From NCBI GenBank assembly GCA_963711005.1, contig CAVQCJ010000006.1, forward strand, positions 434,001 to 498,000: a stretch of 64,000 nucleotides of DNA, in the 5' to 3' direction. Made by a program: the position numbers and the translations under genes. Every line of letters begins with the position of its first letter. The stretch's first letter is position 1. The notes beneath the pieces were generated by a model that saw only the letters and a list, made by a program, of their open reading frames with translations, was not told the origin of the DNA and made no database searches. Below are positions 33,008 through 42,304 of the stretch, piece by piece. This DNA is from CAVQCJ01 sp963711005 (GTDB taxonomy: Bacteria > Actinomycetota > Actinomycetes > Prado026).

Positions 33008-33520
33008 CTACTCGTCGAGCTGCCGGCCGGCGAAGTACATCAGCGGGTCGCTGAGCAGCTCGATCTGGATTCCGTCTGGGTCCTTGAAGTACATGGACTC
33101 CTCGATGCCCAGGTCCGGCCCGGCGTACTTCACGCCGGCCTCGTCGAGGCGGTCCCGAAGCTGCTCCCAGCGGTCCCGTGGCACCGAGATCGCGATGTGC
33201 TGCACCCCCCCGATCGCCTCGATGCCCGGCTCCAGCCCCAGACCGGGGAAGTCGAAGAAGCCGAGCAGCGTCTTGTTGCCCAGGTCGAAGAAGAAGTGCG
33301 AAGACCCCTTGTAGTCGCGGTTCTCGACCAGCTCGACCAGCGGGAACCCCAGCAGCCCTTGGTAGAACTGGATGGTCCGCTCGACGTCGGAACAGATCAG
33401 CGCCGCGTGGTGGATGCCACGCCCGGGGGTGTCGCGCTGGTCCGGCGGCAGCAGGTACTTGTGGGCGAGCTGCTTGCGGCGGGCCTCCAGCTCCACCAGC
33501 TCTGCGTCCGTTGGCGGCAT
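33008..33520 (-). CDS. VOC-fold dioxygenase-like protein
   Basis: 170-aa protein. RGIHHAALICSDVERTIQFYQGLLGFPLVELVENRD is the first VOC module, and GVQHIAISVPRDRWEQLRDRL... MYFKDPDGIQIELL the second, with all three metal-ligand positions (H, H, E). This arrangement is that of extradiol-dioxygenase-type or glyoxalase-type enzymes. It is directly upstream of the deaminase gene on the same strand (58 bp), so it may belong to the same transcription unit; a role in pyrimidine use is only a possibility. ATG at 33520 has AAGGAG upstream. Confidence 0.85.
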   Translation of the reverse strand: MPPTDAELVELEARRKQLAHKYLLPPDQRDTPGRGIHHAALICSDVERTIQFYQGLLGFPLVELVENRDYKGSSHFFFDLGNKTLLGFFDFPGLGLEPGIEAIGGVQHIAISVPRDRWEQLRDRLDEAGVKYAGPDLGIEESMYFKDPDGIQIELLSDPLMYFAGRQLDE

Positions 33521-33596
33521 CGCGAACTCCTTCCGTGGTCCGGTCTCCCGCGACTGTATCTCCGGCATCTCCGGCGCCGCGCCGGCCGCGTCGGCG

Positions 33597-34850
33597 TCAG
33601 GAGTGCGGGAACTCGCAGATGCCCGGGTGGAAGGCGCCGGCGCACTTGCCGGGGCTGGCCGCGTCCGAGGAGACCCACAGGTTGCCGAGCGAGTCCAGGA
33701 AGACGTCCAGCGCTCCGTGCCCGCGGGTCTTGCCCGGGTTCCAGGCGGTCGCGAGGCCGGTCGTGGGGTCGATGTCACCGATACCGGACCGCGGGACACA
33801 GCCGGGTCCGCAGGCGTCCACGCCCTGCGGGTTGTTCAGCCAGCGGTTGTGTCCGCCCACGTACACGTCCGTGGCGGTGGCCACCACCGAGTACAGCGAG
33901 TCGCCGCCGGTCTTGTTGATCCAGATCAGCTGCTGGTTCGAGCTCGCCGACGCCGAGAACTTGGCCACCGCGTCGCACAAGGTGGCGCCCCGGAAGCCGG
34001 TGCTGGCGATGTACAGGAAGTTCCCGTCCGGCGACCAGCCCAGCCCCTTGGCGTAGAACTGCTCACCGCCGGCTCCGCAGGCCTCGTTCAGGACCGGTGC
34101 GTACCAGGCGTCCATGCTGACCGAGCTCGCGCCCAGGTCCAGGACGAACGCCTGCCGGCGGGTCTGGCCAAGGACGCTGGTGAACACGCCGTCGATGGCG
34201 ACCCGGGTGCCGGCCGGGTTGGCGAACATCTTGTAGATGTGGGTGACGTCCTTGGGCAGCGTGCCGGTGATCCCGAGGTTGTCGGCATAGCCGTCGGACT
34301 TGCCGGTCGTGGGGCTCAGGCTGGTCAGGTACGACGAAGTCGACCCGGTCGAGCCGTTGATGGTCTTGAAGTAGCCGCCGGTCAGCAGGTGCCCCTTGAT
34401 GTACAGCAGCGCGGCGACGCGCCCGGGCGAGTTGTGGGCGAACGCGGGGTCGACCGCACCGGTGCTGGTGCTGATCTTGGCGATGTTCTTGACCGTCGTG
34501 GTGCCGACCGTCGTGAACGTCCCGCCGATGTAGGCGCTGGTGCAGTCCGGCGAGAACGTGATCGTGTCGACCTGGCCGTTCACGTTCGGGTCGACCGCCG
34601 CGACGGCGCCCGTGGCCTGGTCGAAGGCGACGACGTTGTTGCGGGTGACCGCGGAGTGGCCGGGCGAGCCGATCGAGCTGAACTTGCCGACCGCCCACAT
34701 CTGCGACCCGCACTGGCGGATCATCATCGTGTTCGCCGTGAACCCGTTGTTGACCATGTACGGCGTGTTCGGCGCAGCGCTGGACGAGACGGTCGCGGCC
34801 GAGGCGACGAGGACCAGGGCAGCCAGCTTCGAAGGACCCACCAATTCCAT
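33597..34850 (-). CDS. Secreted beta-propeller protein
   Basis: 417-aa exported protein with an N-terminal signal segment (KLAALVLVASAATVSSSAA). The mature part consists of repeats of the type xxYIGGTFTTVGxxxxxNIAKISTSTGAVDPAFAHN and xxLLTGGYFKTI, typical of delta-60/DUF5122-like or PQQ-type propeller blades. Ser/Thr/Gly-rich, few catalytic-looking residues; four to six Cys could form disulfides. The function is unknown. Single gene, convergent with nothing, upstream start region facing the HerA-like gene. Confidence 0.8.
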   Translation of the reverse strand: MELVGPSKLAALVLVASAATVSSSAAPNTPYMVNNGFTANTMMIRQCGSQMWAVGKFSSIGSPGHSAVTRNNVVAFDQATGAVAAVDPNVNGQVDTITFSPDCTSAYIGGTFTTVGTTTVKNIAKISTSTGAVDPAFAHNSPGRVAALLYIKGHLLTGGYFKTINGSTGSTSSYLTSLSPTTGKSDGYADNLGITGTLPKDVTHIYKMFANPAGTRVAIDGVFTSVLGQTRRQAFVLDLGASSVSMDAWYAPVLNEACGAGGEQFYAKGLGWSPDGNFLYIASTGFRGATLCDAVAKFSASASSNQQLIWINKTGGDSLYSVVATATDVYVGGHNRWLNNPQGVDACGPGCVPRSGIGDIDPTTGLATAWNPGKTRGHGALDVFLDSLGNLWVSSDAASPGKCAGAFHPGICEFPHS

Positions 34851-35033
34851 GGGCGGACGCTATGCGCACCTGTCCTCAGGGTGAATGGTCCGAACAGCCG
34901 ATGAGACGAACCTCACCGTCGCCGAGGTGCGGTTGTCGTGACGGGTGCGCCAGGACGCGACTACTGGGGCGCGCGGGGCACGGCGCGGGTCGCCATTGTG
35001 GGGCCGGGACCCGCCCCTGGATACTCCGACGCC

Positions 35034-36512
35034 ATGAGCCCTTACCCGGACGACAGCCGTCAGGACATCGAGCGGTCCGTCCCGACCCTGGCGACGTCGA
35101 TGGACGGTCGCGACTTCACCTTCCAGTCGTCGCTGACCGGCCTGACCGTCCAGGTCGGTGACTACGTCGTCCTGGAGGCGCCCTCCGGACCGCGGCTGGG
35201 CCAGCTGCTCACCCTCGAGCTGGCCTCGGTCTCGCCCAGCGACGTCGTCACCGGGACGGCCGGGACCGATGGACCTGTCCCGTCCCGGATCCGGGTCGCG
35301 CTCGGCACCGGTGTCCTGCTCGAGCCCGGTGCGCCGTTCCACGACGCGCCGACCCGGCAGGCGTCGTCGGAGGACGTGCACGGCTGGCTCGCGGCGAACC
35401 CGCCGAAGGCAGCCCTGGACATCGGCGAGCTCATGCTGTCGGAGGGCGTGCCCGCGCGGCTCGATGCCCACGGGTTCGACCGGCACACGTTCCTGTGCGG
35501 GCAGTCCGGCTCTGGCAAGACGTACTCGCTCGGGCTGGTCCTGGAGCGCCTGCTCCTCGAGACCAGCCTGCGGATCGTGATCCTGGACCTGAACTCCGAC
35601 TACGTACGTCTGGGCGAGGTCCGCCCCGGTGCCGACGCGGACACCACCAGCCGGTACGGGCAGGTGGCCGGCGCGGTCGACGTCCGGCGGGCCGCCTCCG
35701 CCGGCGGTACGGCCCTGCGCGTGCGGTTCGGCGAGCTGGGCCGCCGCTGCCAGGCCGCCGTGCTCCACCTCGACCCGGTCGCCGACCGGGAGGAGTACGC
35801 CGCGCTGTCCCGGATCCTCGAGGGTGACGAGGCCGGCAAGCCGCTGATCTCGGGGATGGGCGAGCTGCTCACGATCGACGAGCCCGGTGCCCGCGAGCTC
35901 GGGCTGCGGGCGGCCAACCTCGGGGTCTTCGGCTGGGAGATCTGGGAGGGCGGCGCCGGCGGTTCGATCGTCCAGGCGCTGGCCGACCCGGGCTGGCGGG
36001 CGCTGGTCGTCGACGTCGGCTCGCTCGGGACCCGCGAGGAGCAGAACACGATCTGCGAGGCGGTCCTGGGGACGTTGTGGGAGCAGCGCAGGCTGCGCGA
36101 GCCCGTGCTGGTGGTCATCGACGAGGCGCACAACGTCTGCCCGCAGGTACCCGAGGACGCCCTGCAGGCGCTGGCCACCGGGCACGCCGTCCAGATCGCC
36201 GCCGAGGGCCGCAAGTTCGGCCTGTACCTGCTGGTGTCGACACAGCGACCGCAGAAGGTGCACGAGAACGTCCTCTCGCAGTGCGACAACCTCATGCTGA
36301 TGCGGATGAACTCCGCCGCCGACCTGGCGTACCTGGGCGGCACGTTCTCGTTCGTCCCGCCGGGGCTGCTCAGCCGCGCGTCGAGGTTCGGGCTCGGTGA
36401 GGCGCTGGTGTCCGGGAAGATGTCGCCGGAGCCGACGCTGGTGCGGTTCGGGGCCAGGATCAGCCAGGAAGGCGGCGCCGACGTCCCGACCGGGTGGGCC
36501 TCGCGGCCCTGA
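35034..36512 (+). CDS. HerA/FtsK-like ATPase (DUF87)
   Basis: 492-aa hexameric-ATPase type protein. The N-terminal 130 residues form a beta-barrel HAS-like domain; Walker A GQSGSGKT is at residues 156-163; Walker B LVVIDEAHNV about 359-368; a sensor motif LVSTQRPQKV follows, typical of HerA/FtsK (STQRP). In archaea and some bacteria HerA works with the NurA nuclease in end resection or antiphage systems; no nuclease gene is adjacent here. ATG at 35034 is preferred to 34938. Role unknown. Confidence 0.88.
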   Translation: MSPYPDDSRQDIERSVPTLATSMDGRDFTFQSSLTGLTVQVGDYVVLEAPSGPRLGQLLTLELASVSPSDVVTGTAGTDGPVPSRIRVALGTGVLLEPGAPFHDAPTRQASSEDVHGWLAANPPKAALDIGELMLSEGVPARLDAHGFDRHTFLCGQSGSGKTYSLGLVLERLLLETSLRIVILDLNSDYVRLGEVRPGADADTTSRYGQVAGAVDVRRAASAGGTALRVRFGELGRRCQAAVLHLDPVADREEYAALSRILEGDEAGKPLISGMGELLTIDEPGARELGLRAANLGVFGWEIWEGGAGGSIVQALADPGWRALVVDVGSLGTREEQNTICEAVLGTLWEQRRLREPVLVVIDEAHNVCPQVPEDALQALATGHAVQIAAEGRKFGLYLLVSTQRPQKVHENVLSQCDNLMLMRMNSAADLAYLGGTFSFVPPGLLSRASRFGLGEALVSGKMSPEPTLVRFGARISQEGGADVPTGWASRP

Positions 36513-36537
36513 CGCCGCCGGGGGCCGCCGCTGACGG

Positions 36538-37464
36538 TCAGCCCGCCCGCCACGCGGCCAAGGACAGGACGGCTCGGGCGACCCGGTCGAGCTGCGTGGA
36601 CGACGCCGACGACGCGAACTCGAAGGTGATGGCCGTGCCGCCCCACGGCTGCGCGTTGAACCACCCGGTCAACGACCCGGGCCTGGCGCCGAGCGTCCGG
36701 GCCGGGTAGCCGGAGGCCTTGGCCATGTACCGGGTCACCGCCGGGTCGGCGCCCTCGGAGTAGTCGACAGCGTCCAGCGGGCTGTGGAACACCAGCACGG
36801 TCCGTGGCTTCAGCCGGGTGAAGAACGCTTCGAGCGCGCGGGTCTCGGGCTCCGAGGCGGCGCTCGGTCCGCCGTAGGTCGCCGACGAGGGCGACGACGG
36901 CTGCCAGGTGAGCGGCCAGTTGCGGTTGATGTCGACGTGGTGCGCGTTCTGCCTGGTCCCGGCAGCGAGGCCGTCGGGGTTGACGGCGGAGATGGTCCAC
37001 AGGTCGACCCCGCGCGGGACCGGCAGCCTGCGCAACCGGCTCAGCACCGACAGCCCGAGCTGCTCGTTCCCGTGGATCACGCCGACCGCCAGCAGCGCGA
37101 CGCCGCCCGGCGTCCCGCGTTCGCAGGCGACGATCGCCCGGTGCCGGACGGAGTAGCCGACCACGACGCTGTGCAGGCAGGGCTGGGCCGCCCCGGCGGT
37201 CGACGCCGGCGGTCGGGTGGTGGGGTGCACGCTGGCGGGCTTCGTGGTCGGCGCGATCGGCCGTGCCGTCGCGACCGCGGTCGGCGGAGCCGTGGCGGTG
37301 CTGGAAGTGCCGGTGGACGCGGCCGAGCTCGGTGCCGGGACTGCGGCCGCACCCGTGGGGCCCGCGGTCGCCGAGCAGGCGGCCAACAGGAACGCGCCCG
37401 GCACGCCGATGAACCAGCCGTGGAAATCTCGCGAGCGTACGGTGCCACGCGGTCGGTCCCACAC
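36538..37464 (-). CDS. M14-family zinc carboxypeptidase, probable lipoprotein
   Basis: About 308 aa from the GTG at 37464 (ATG at 37506 possible). The signal ends in a lipobox LLAACS (GAFLLAACSATAG), then a Pro/Thr-rich linker of some 60 residues, then a carboxypeptidase core: VGVIHGNEQLG with the HxxE zinc ligands, AVNPDG, the NRNWPL substrate-Arg motif, HSPLDAVDYSE and the catalytic Glu in ITFEFASS. M14 proteins of this sort cleave murein-type peptides (gamma-D-Glu-diaminopimelate). It is divergent from an NlpC/P60 hydrolase gene, with starts only a few bases apart, suggesting a shared cell-wall role. Confidence 0.85.
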   Translation of the reverse strand: MWDRPRGTVRSRDFHGWFIGVPGAFLLAACSATAGPTGAAAVPAPSSAASTGTSSTATAPPTAVATARPIAPTTKPASVHPTTRPPASTAGAAQPCLHSVVVGYSVRHRAIVACERGTPGGVALLAVGVIHGNEQLGLSVLSRLRRLPVPRGVDLWTISAVNPDGLAAGTRQNAHHVDINRNWPLTWQPSSPSSATYGGPSAASEPETRALEAFFTRLKPRTVLVFHSPLDAVDYSEGADPAVTRYMAKASGYPARTLGARPGSLTGWFNAQPWGGTAITFEFASSASSTQLDRVARAVLSLAAWRAG

Positions 37465-37512
37465 GCCGTCCACTGTCGCATCCGGACCTGGGCACGGGTG
37501 CACCATGGGCTC

Positions 37513-38352
37513 ATGACCCGCGCGAGTCGGTTCAGTCGCGGATCGGTCGCAGCGACCGCGCTGGGCGCCGCGGCCGTTCTGCTGGCCGGCAGCGCGTTGA
37601 CGTCCGGCCCGGCGGTCGCGGCCGTGCCGGTCCCGTCGCCCACGCCGACGTACACGCTCACGGCCGCGGGCCGGTACGTCACCCAGGTCCCGCTGCCGCG
37701 CGGCTGCCTCACCGTCTCGCCGGCCATCGTGGGCATCAAGGTCTACCTGGTGCAGAAGGCCTTGCACCTGGTCGGGCACCGGGAGCGCTACGACGCGGCC
37801 ACCGTCGCGGCGGTCACGGCTTTCCAGCGCGCCCACCGGCTCCCGGCCACCGGTGTCGTGGACGCCACGACGTGGGCGGCGCTCGGCACGGGCTACGACT
37901 TCTGCGTCGACCGGTACACGCAGCAGCCCACCGTCCCGGCCATGGCGACCCCTAGCCAGCGCATCGAGGCGATGATCGGCTACGCGAGCGCGCGGGTCGG
38001 CCTGCCGTACGTGTGGGGCGGCGCCGGGCCGATGGGGTTCGACTGCTCCGGGCTGGACCTGCAGGCTCTGTACGCGGGCGGCGTAGTCGTCCACGGCCTC
38101 AGCACGGACCTTCACGTGCAGGCGAACTTCGCCACGACGAAGGCGCTGTACGCCTCCAGTCTGCCCCGGGTGCCGCTGGCACAGATGCGTCGCGGTGACC
38201 TGATCTTCTACGGCAGCCCGATCTCGCACATGGCCATCTACCTGGGCAGCGGGCGGATCGTCGAAGCGGTCCGACCCGCCGTCCGGACGGCGTCGACCTT
38301 CGCGGACGGCCTGGTCGCGCAGCCCTACGTCCTGCGACCGTTCCCCGGCTGA
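37513..38352 (+). CDS. Secreted NlpC/P60 endopeptidase with peptidoglycan-binding domain
   Basis: 279-aa exported hydrolase. Signal peptide about residues 1-37 (GAAAVLLAGSALTSGPAVAA). A PG_binding_1 domain lies about 70-128 (VYLVQKALHLVGHRERYDAATVAAVTAFQRAHRLPATGVVDATTWAAL). The NlpC/P60 domain follows with catalytic C178 in GFDCSGLD, H239 in SHMAIYLG and a third polar residue near 250. It should cleave stem peptides in peptidoglycan. ATG at 37513, divergent from the M14 carboxypeptidase, with which it probably acts on the same wall peptides. Confidence 0.93.
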   Translation: MTRASRFSRGSVAATALGAAAVLLAGSALTSGPAVAAVPVPSPTPTYTLTAAGRYVTQVPLPRGCLTVSPAIVGIKVYLVQKALHLVGHRERYDAATVAAVTAFQRAHRLPATGVVDATTWAALGTGYDFCVDRYTQQPTVPAMATPSQRIEAMIGYASARVGLPYVWGGAGPMGFDCSGLDLQALYAGGVVVHGLSTDLHVQANFATTKALYASSLPRVPLAQMRRGDLIFYGSPISHMAIYLGSGRIVEAVRPAVRTASTFADGLVAQPYVLRPFPG

Positions 38353-38380
38353 GCCGCACTCCCCCGCCGCCGGGCTGTGC

Positions 38381-40381
38381 TCAGGCCTGGACCGGCTCGG
38401 CGTCGATCGCGCCCGCGAACTGGGCTGCGTACAGTCGGGCGTACGCGCCGCCGGCGGCCAGCAGCTGGGTGTGCGTGCCCTGCTCGACGATGCTGCCGGA
38501 CTCCATCACGAGGATCAGGTCGGCGTCGCGGATGGTCGAGAGCCGGTGCGCGATGATGAAGCTGGTGCGGTCCGAGCGCAGCGCCGCCATCGCCTTCTGC
38601 ACGAGGACTTCGGTCCTCGTGTCGACCGAGCTGGTGGCCTCGTCGAGGATCAGCAGCGAGGGGGCCGCGAGGAACGCGCGAGCGATGGTCACCAGCTGCC
38701 GCTGGCCGGCGCTGATGTTGGAGCCCTCGTCGTCGATCACCGTGTCGTAGCCGTCCGGCAGCGAGTGCACGAACCGGTCGACGAACGTGGCCCGCGCGGC
38801 CGCCAGGATCTCCTCCTCGCTCGCGCCGGGACGGCCGTACGCGATGTTGTCCCGGATCGTGCCGTTGAACAGCCACGCGTCCTGCAGCACCATCCCGATC
38901 TGGCCACGCAGGTCGTCCCGGCGCAGGGTGGCCACGTCGACGCCGTCCAGCGTGATCCGGCCGGAGTCCAGCTCGTAGAAGCGCATCACCAGGTTGACCA
39001 GCGTGGTCTTGCCGGCGCCGGTGGGCCCGACGATCGCGACCGACTGGCCGGGAGCGGCGACGAGGGAGAGGTCGTCGATGAGCGGCACGTCCGGCTCGTA
39101 GCGGAAGGACACGTGCTCGAACGCGACCTCCCCGCGGGTGGCCGGCAACGTGCTCGGGCGCTCCGGGTCGGGGGTCTGCTCCGGTGCGTCCAGCAGGTCG
39201 AACACACGCTCCGCCGAGGCGACGCCGGACTGCAGGAGGTTGGCCATCGAGGCGACCTGGGTGAGCGGCTGGCTGAACTGGCGGGAGTACTGGATGAACG
39301 CCTGCACGTCGCCCAGCGACATGGTGCCCGACGCGACCTTGAGCCCGCCGATCACGGCCACGAACACGTAGTTGAGGTTCCCGATGAACATGATGGCCGG
39401 CATGATGATCCCGGACAGGAACTGCGCGCCGTAGCTGGCCTTGTACAGCGACGCGTTGCGCTCCTCGAACACCACCTCGGCCTCGTGCTGGTGGCCGAAC
39501 ACCTTGACCAGCGAGTGCCCGGTGTACGTCTCCTCGATGTGCGCGTTCAGCCGGCCGGTCTGGCCCCACTGCTGGACGAACATGGGCTGCGAGCGCTTGG
39601 CGATCAGCCTCGTGACGAGGACCGAAAGCGGCACCGAGACCAGGGCCACGAGCGCGAGGACCGGCGAGATGATGACCATCATGGTCAGCACGCCGACCAG
39701 CGTGAGCAGGGAGTTCAGCAGCTGGCTCATGGTCTGCTGCATGGTCTGCTGGATGTTGTCGATGTCGTTCGTCACCCGGCTGAGCAGCTCGCCGCGCGGC
39801 TTGGTGTCGAAGTAGCTGAGCGGCAGCCGGTGCAGCTTGTCCTCGATGTCCGAGCGCAGCCGCAGGACTGTCCTGGCCACCACCCCGGCGAGCACGTACG
39901 CCTGTGCCCACATGAACACCGACGCCAGGACGTACAGGCACAGGACGATCAGCAGCACGTGACCCAGCGCCGCGAAGTCGACGCCCTGGCCGGGGGTGAC
40001 GGTCATGCCGGACAGCAGGTTCGCGAACCCGTCGTCACCGGCCGCCCTGGCCGCGACGATCGCCTGCTGCTGGGTGATGCCGGCCGGCAGCCGGCGTCCG
40101 ATGACGCCCTCGAAGATGATGTTCGTCGCGTCGCCGAGGAGCTTGGGGCCCAGGACGCTGAGCGTCACGCCGACGACGGTCAGCGCGATGACCGCGACGA
40201 CGAGCAGCCGTTCCGGGGCCAGCCGCCGCAGCAGCCGCTTGGCCGATGGCCAGAACGTGATCGACTTCTCCGCGGGCATCCCCGCAGTCATCGCGAACGC
40301 CGCCGGACCGCGCATGGGCGGCGGCCGGTCCGGGTGCCGGGCCGGCGGCGGGCCGGGCGGCGGCACGGTCTGCTGGCTCAT
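38381..40381 (-). CDS. ABC exporter half-transporter, active-site subunit
   Basis: 666-aa fused transmembrane/ATPase protein. A Pro-rich cytoplasmic N-terminus (residues 1-30) precedes six helices; the ATPase has Walker A GPTGAGKTT, a variant signature NISAGQRQL, and Walker B LLILDEATSS with the catalytic Glu. Its ATG (40381) overlaps the stop of the other half-transporter as ATGA. The partner has Asp in place of this Glu, so the pair looks like a heterodimeric exporter with one degenerate site, as in TmrAB or Rv1272c/Rv1273c. Substrates of such pumps are lipids or drugs. Confidence 0.92.
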   Translation of the reverse strand: MSQQTVPPPGPPPARHPDRPPPMRGPAAFAMTAGMPAEKSITFWPSAKRLLRRLAPERLLVVAVIALTVVGVTLSVLGPKLLGDATNIIFEGVIGRRLPAGITQQQAIVAARAAGDDGFANLLSGMTVTPGQGVDFAALGHVLLIVLCLYVLASVFMWAQAYVLAGVVARTVLRLRSDIEDKLHRLPLSYFDTKPRGELLSRVTNDIDNIQQTMQQTMSQLLNSLLTLVGVLTMMVIISPVLALVALVSVPLSVLVTRLIAKRSQPMFVQQWGQTGRLNAHIEETYTGHSLVKVFGHQHEAEVVFEERNASLYKASYGAQFLSGIIMPAIMFIGNLNYVFVAVIGGLKVASGTMSLGDVQAFIQYSRQFSQPLTQVASMANLLQSGVASAERVFDLLDAPEQTPDPERPSTLPATRGEVAFEHVSFRYEPDVPLIDDLSLVAAPGQSVAIVGPTGAGKTTLVNLVMRFYELDSGRITLDGVDVATLRRDDLRGQIGMVLQDAWLFNGTIRDNIAYGRPGASEEEILAAARATFVDRFVHSLPDGYDTVIDDEGSNISAGQRQLVTIARAFLAAPSLLILDEATSSVDTRTEVLVQKAMAALRSDRTSFIIAHRLSTIRDADLILVMESGSIVEQGTHTQLLAAGGAYARLYAAQFAGAIDAEPVQA

Positions 40382-42111
40382 GCCGCCGCCTCGGCAGGCA
40401 GCTGGGACTCGACGATCTCGGCGTACGTCGGGCAGGTCGCCACGAGCTCGTCGTGCGTGCCGAGCCCGACCACGGCCCCGTCCTCGAGGACCACGACCTG
40501 GTCGGCGTCGACGATCGTGGAGACCCGCTGGGCCACGATCACGACGGTCGAGTCCCTGGTGATCGGCCGCAGCGCGGCCCGCAGCCGCGCGTCGGTGGCC
40601 AGGTCCAGCGCGGAGAAGGCGTCGTCGAACAGGTAGATCTCCGGCTGGCGGACCACGGCCCTGGCGATCGCCAGCCGCTGCCGCTGGCCGCCGGAGAAGT
40701 TCGTGCCGCCCTGGGACACCGGCGCGTGCAGCCCCTCGGCGAGCGCGGCGACGAAGTCGTCGGCCTGCGCGACGCGCAGCGCCTCCCACAGCTCGTCGTC
40801 GGTCGCCTCCGGTTTGCCGTAGCGCAGGTTGGTCGCGACCGTGCCGGTGAACAGGAACGAGCGCTGCGGCACCAACCCGATCCGGCTGTACAGCGTCTCC
40901 GGGTCGATCGCCGTGACGTCCACGCCGTCGACCAGGACCGAGCCTGCGGTGGCGTCGAACAGCCGCGGCACCAGCGACAGCAGCGTCGTCTTGCCGGAGC
41001 CGGTGCTGCCGATGATCGCCGTGGTCCGGCCGGCCTCGGCGCGAACCGACACGGCCCGCAGGACCGGGTCGGTCGCGCCGGGGTAGCTGAACCACACGTC
41101 GCGCAGCTCGAGCGTGCCCCGCTCGGGCAGGTCGGTGACCCCGCGCTCGGGTGGGATCACCGACGGCGCGGTGTCGAGCACCTCGGTCAGCCGCTCGGCG
41201 CAGACGGCCGCGCGCGGGATGAGGACCAGCATGAACGTGGCCATCATGATCGACATGAGGATCTGCAGCAGGTAGCTGAGGAACGCCGTCAGCGCTCCGA
41301 TCTGCATCTGCCCCGAGTCGACGCGGTGCCCGCCGAACCAGAGCACGGCCACGCTGGAGACGTTCAGGACGAGCAGGACCGTCGGGAACATGAACGCCAT
41401 CAGCCGGCCGACGTTCAGCGCGGTCGTCGCCAGGTCCTCGTTGCCGCCGCCGAACCGGTCCCGCTCCACCGGCTCGCGGACGAACGCGCGGACGACCCGG
41501 ATACCGGTGATCTGCTCGCGCAGGATCCGGTTGACGACGTCGATGCGGGTCTGCATGAGCCGGAACTGCGGCACCATCTTGCGCACGATGACGGTGATCG
41601 CGGCGACGAGGACCGAGACGCTCACGACGATCAGCCAGGCCAGGCCAACGTCCTCGCGCAGCGCCATGAAGATGCCGCCGACACACATGATCGGGGCGGC
41701 GACCATCAGCGTGAACGTCAGCAGCACGAGCATCTGCACCTGCTGGACGTCGTTGGTCGTGCGGGTGATCAGCGACGGAGCTCCGAACCGGGTGACCTCG
41801 CGGGCGGAGTAGGCGCCGACCCGGTGGAAGACCGCGGCCCGGGTGTCGCGGCCGAACCCCATGGCCGTCCGCGCGCCGAAGTACACCGCGGTGATCGAGC
41901 AGGTGATCTGGACGAGCGTGACGGCGAGCATCACGCCGCCGGTCCGCACGATGTACGCCGTGTCGCCGGTGGCCACGCCGTTGTCGATGATGTCGGCGTT
42001 CAGGCTGGGCAGGTACAGGGCGGCCAGCGTGCTGAAGAACTGCAGCACGACGATGGCCGCGATGGGCCGGCCGTACGGCCGCAGGTACTCCCGCAGCAAC
42101 CTGACGAGCAC
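40378..42111 (-). CDS. ABC exporter half-transporter, degenerate-site subunit
   Basis: 577-aa half-transporter with six helices and an ATPase domain: Walker A GSTGSGKTT, signature NFSGGQRQR, Walker B IYLFDDAFSALD where the catalytic Glu is replaced by Asp, and an altered H-loop region (VIVAQRVSTI with Gln before Arg). This is the typical non-canonical subunit of heterodimeric exporters. It is the first gene of the operon with the 666-aa partner. Upstream lie two palindromic 16-bp sites (42210-42253) and the divergent MetE-like gene. Confidence 0.92.
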   Translation of the reverse strand: MLVRLLREYLRPYGRPIAAIVVLQFFSTLAALYLPSLNADIIDNGVATGDTAYIVRTGGVMLAVTLVQITCSITAVYFGARTAMGFGRDTRAAVFHRVGAYSAREVTRFGAPSLITRTTNDVQQVQMLVLLTFTLMVAAPIMCVGGIFMALREDVGLAWLIVVSVSVLVAAITVIVRKMVPQFRLMQTRIDVVNRILREQITGIRVVRAFVREPVERDRFGGGNEDLATTALNVGRLMAFMFPTVLLVLNVSSVAVLWFGGHRVDSGQMQIGALTAFLSYLLQILMSIMMATFMLVLIPRAAVCAERLTEVLDTAPSVIPPERGVTDLPERGTLELRDVWFSYPGATDPVLRAVSVRAEAGRTTAIIGSTGSGKTTLLSLVPRLFDATAGSVLVDGVDVTAIDPETLYSRIGLVPQRSFLFTGTVATNLRYGKPEATDDELWEALRVAQADDFVAALAEGLHAPVSQGGTNFSGGQRQRLAIARAVVRQPEIYLFDDAFSALDLATDARLRAALRPITRDSTVVIVAQRVSTIVDADQVVVLEDGAVVGLGTHDELVATCPTYAEIVESQLPAEAAA

Positions 42112-42209
42112 TCGCGACCTCCTGGAGTGGCCGGCTGCTGCAACGAAGCGGGCTCAGCCCTTGATTCCCACGTTAACAAGCACGTCCAACACGGTTCGGC
42201 GTCTTTTCC

Positions 42210-42253
42210 GTCAACCTAGATTGACGAGCGGATCGGCGTCAACCTGTGTTGAC
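42210..42253. promoter_or_regulatory. Twin palindromic operators GTCAAC-N4-GTTGAC-like
   Basis: GTCAACCTAGATTGAC (42210-42225) and GTCAACCTGTGTTGAC (42238-42253) share the form GTCAACCTnnnTTGAC with their starts 28 bp apart. They lie between the ABC exporter (start 42111) and the MetE-like gene (42305). A MarR- or TetR-type repressor would fit; no regulator gene is adjacent, so the ligand is unknown. Confidence 0.7.
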
Positions 42254-42304
42254 AGGCGGGCGGTGCTCGTTGCCCTGCGAGCGGTGCGCCAGGAGACTGC
42301 GCGC

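Noticed and set aside
42112..42304. Cobalamin or SAM riboswitch before the MetE-like gene
   Set aside because: No B12 box or SAM aptamer consensus is seen; the space is occupied by the two palindromic operators.
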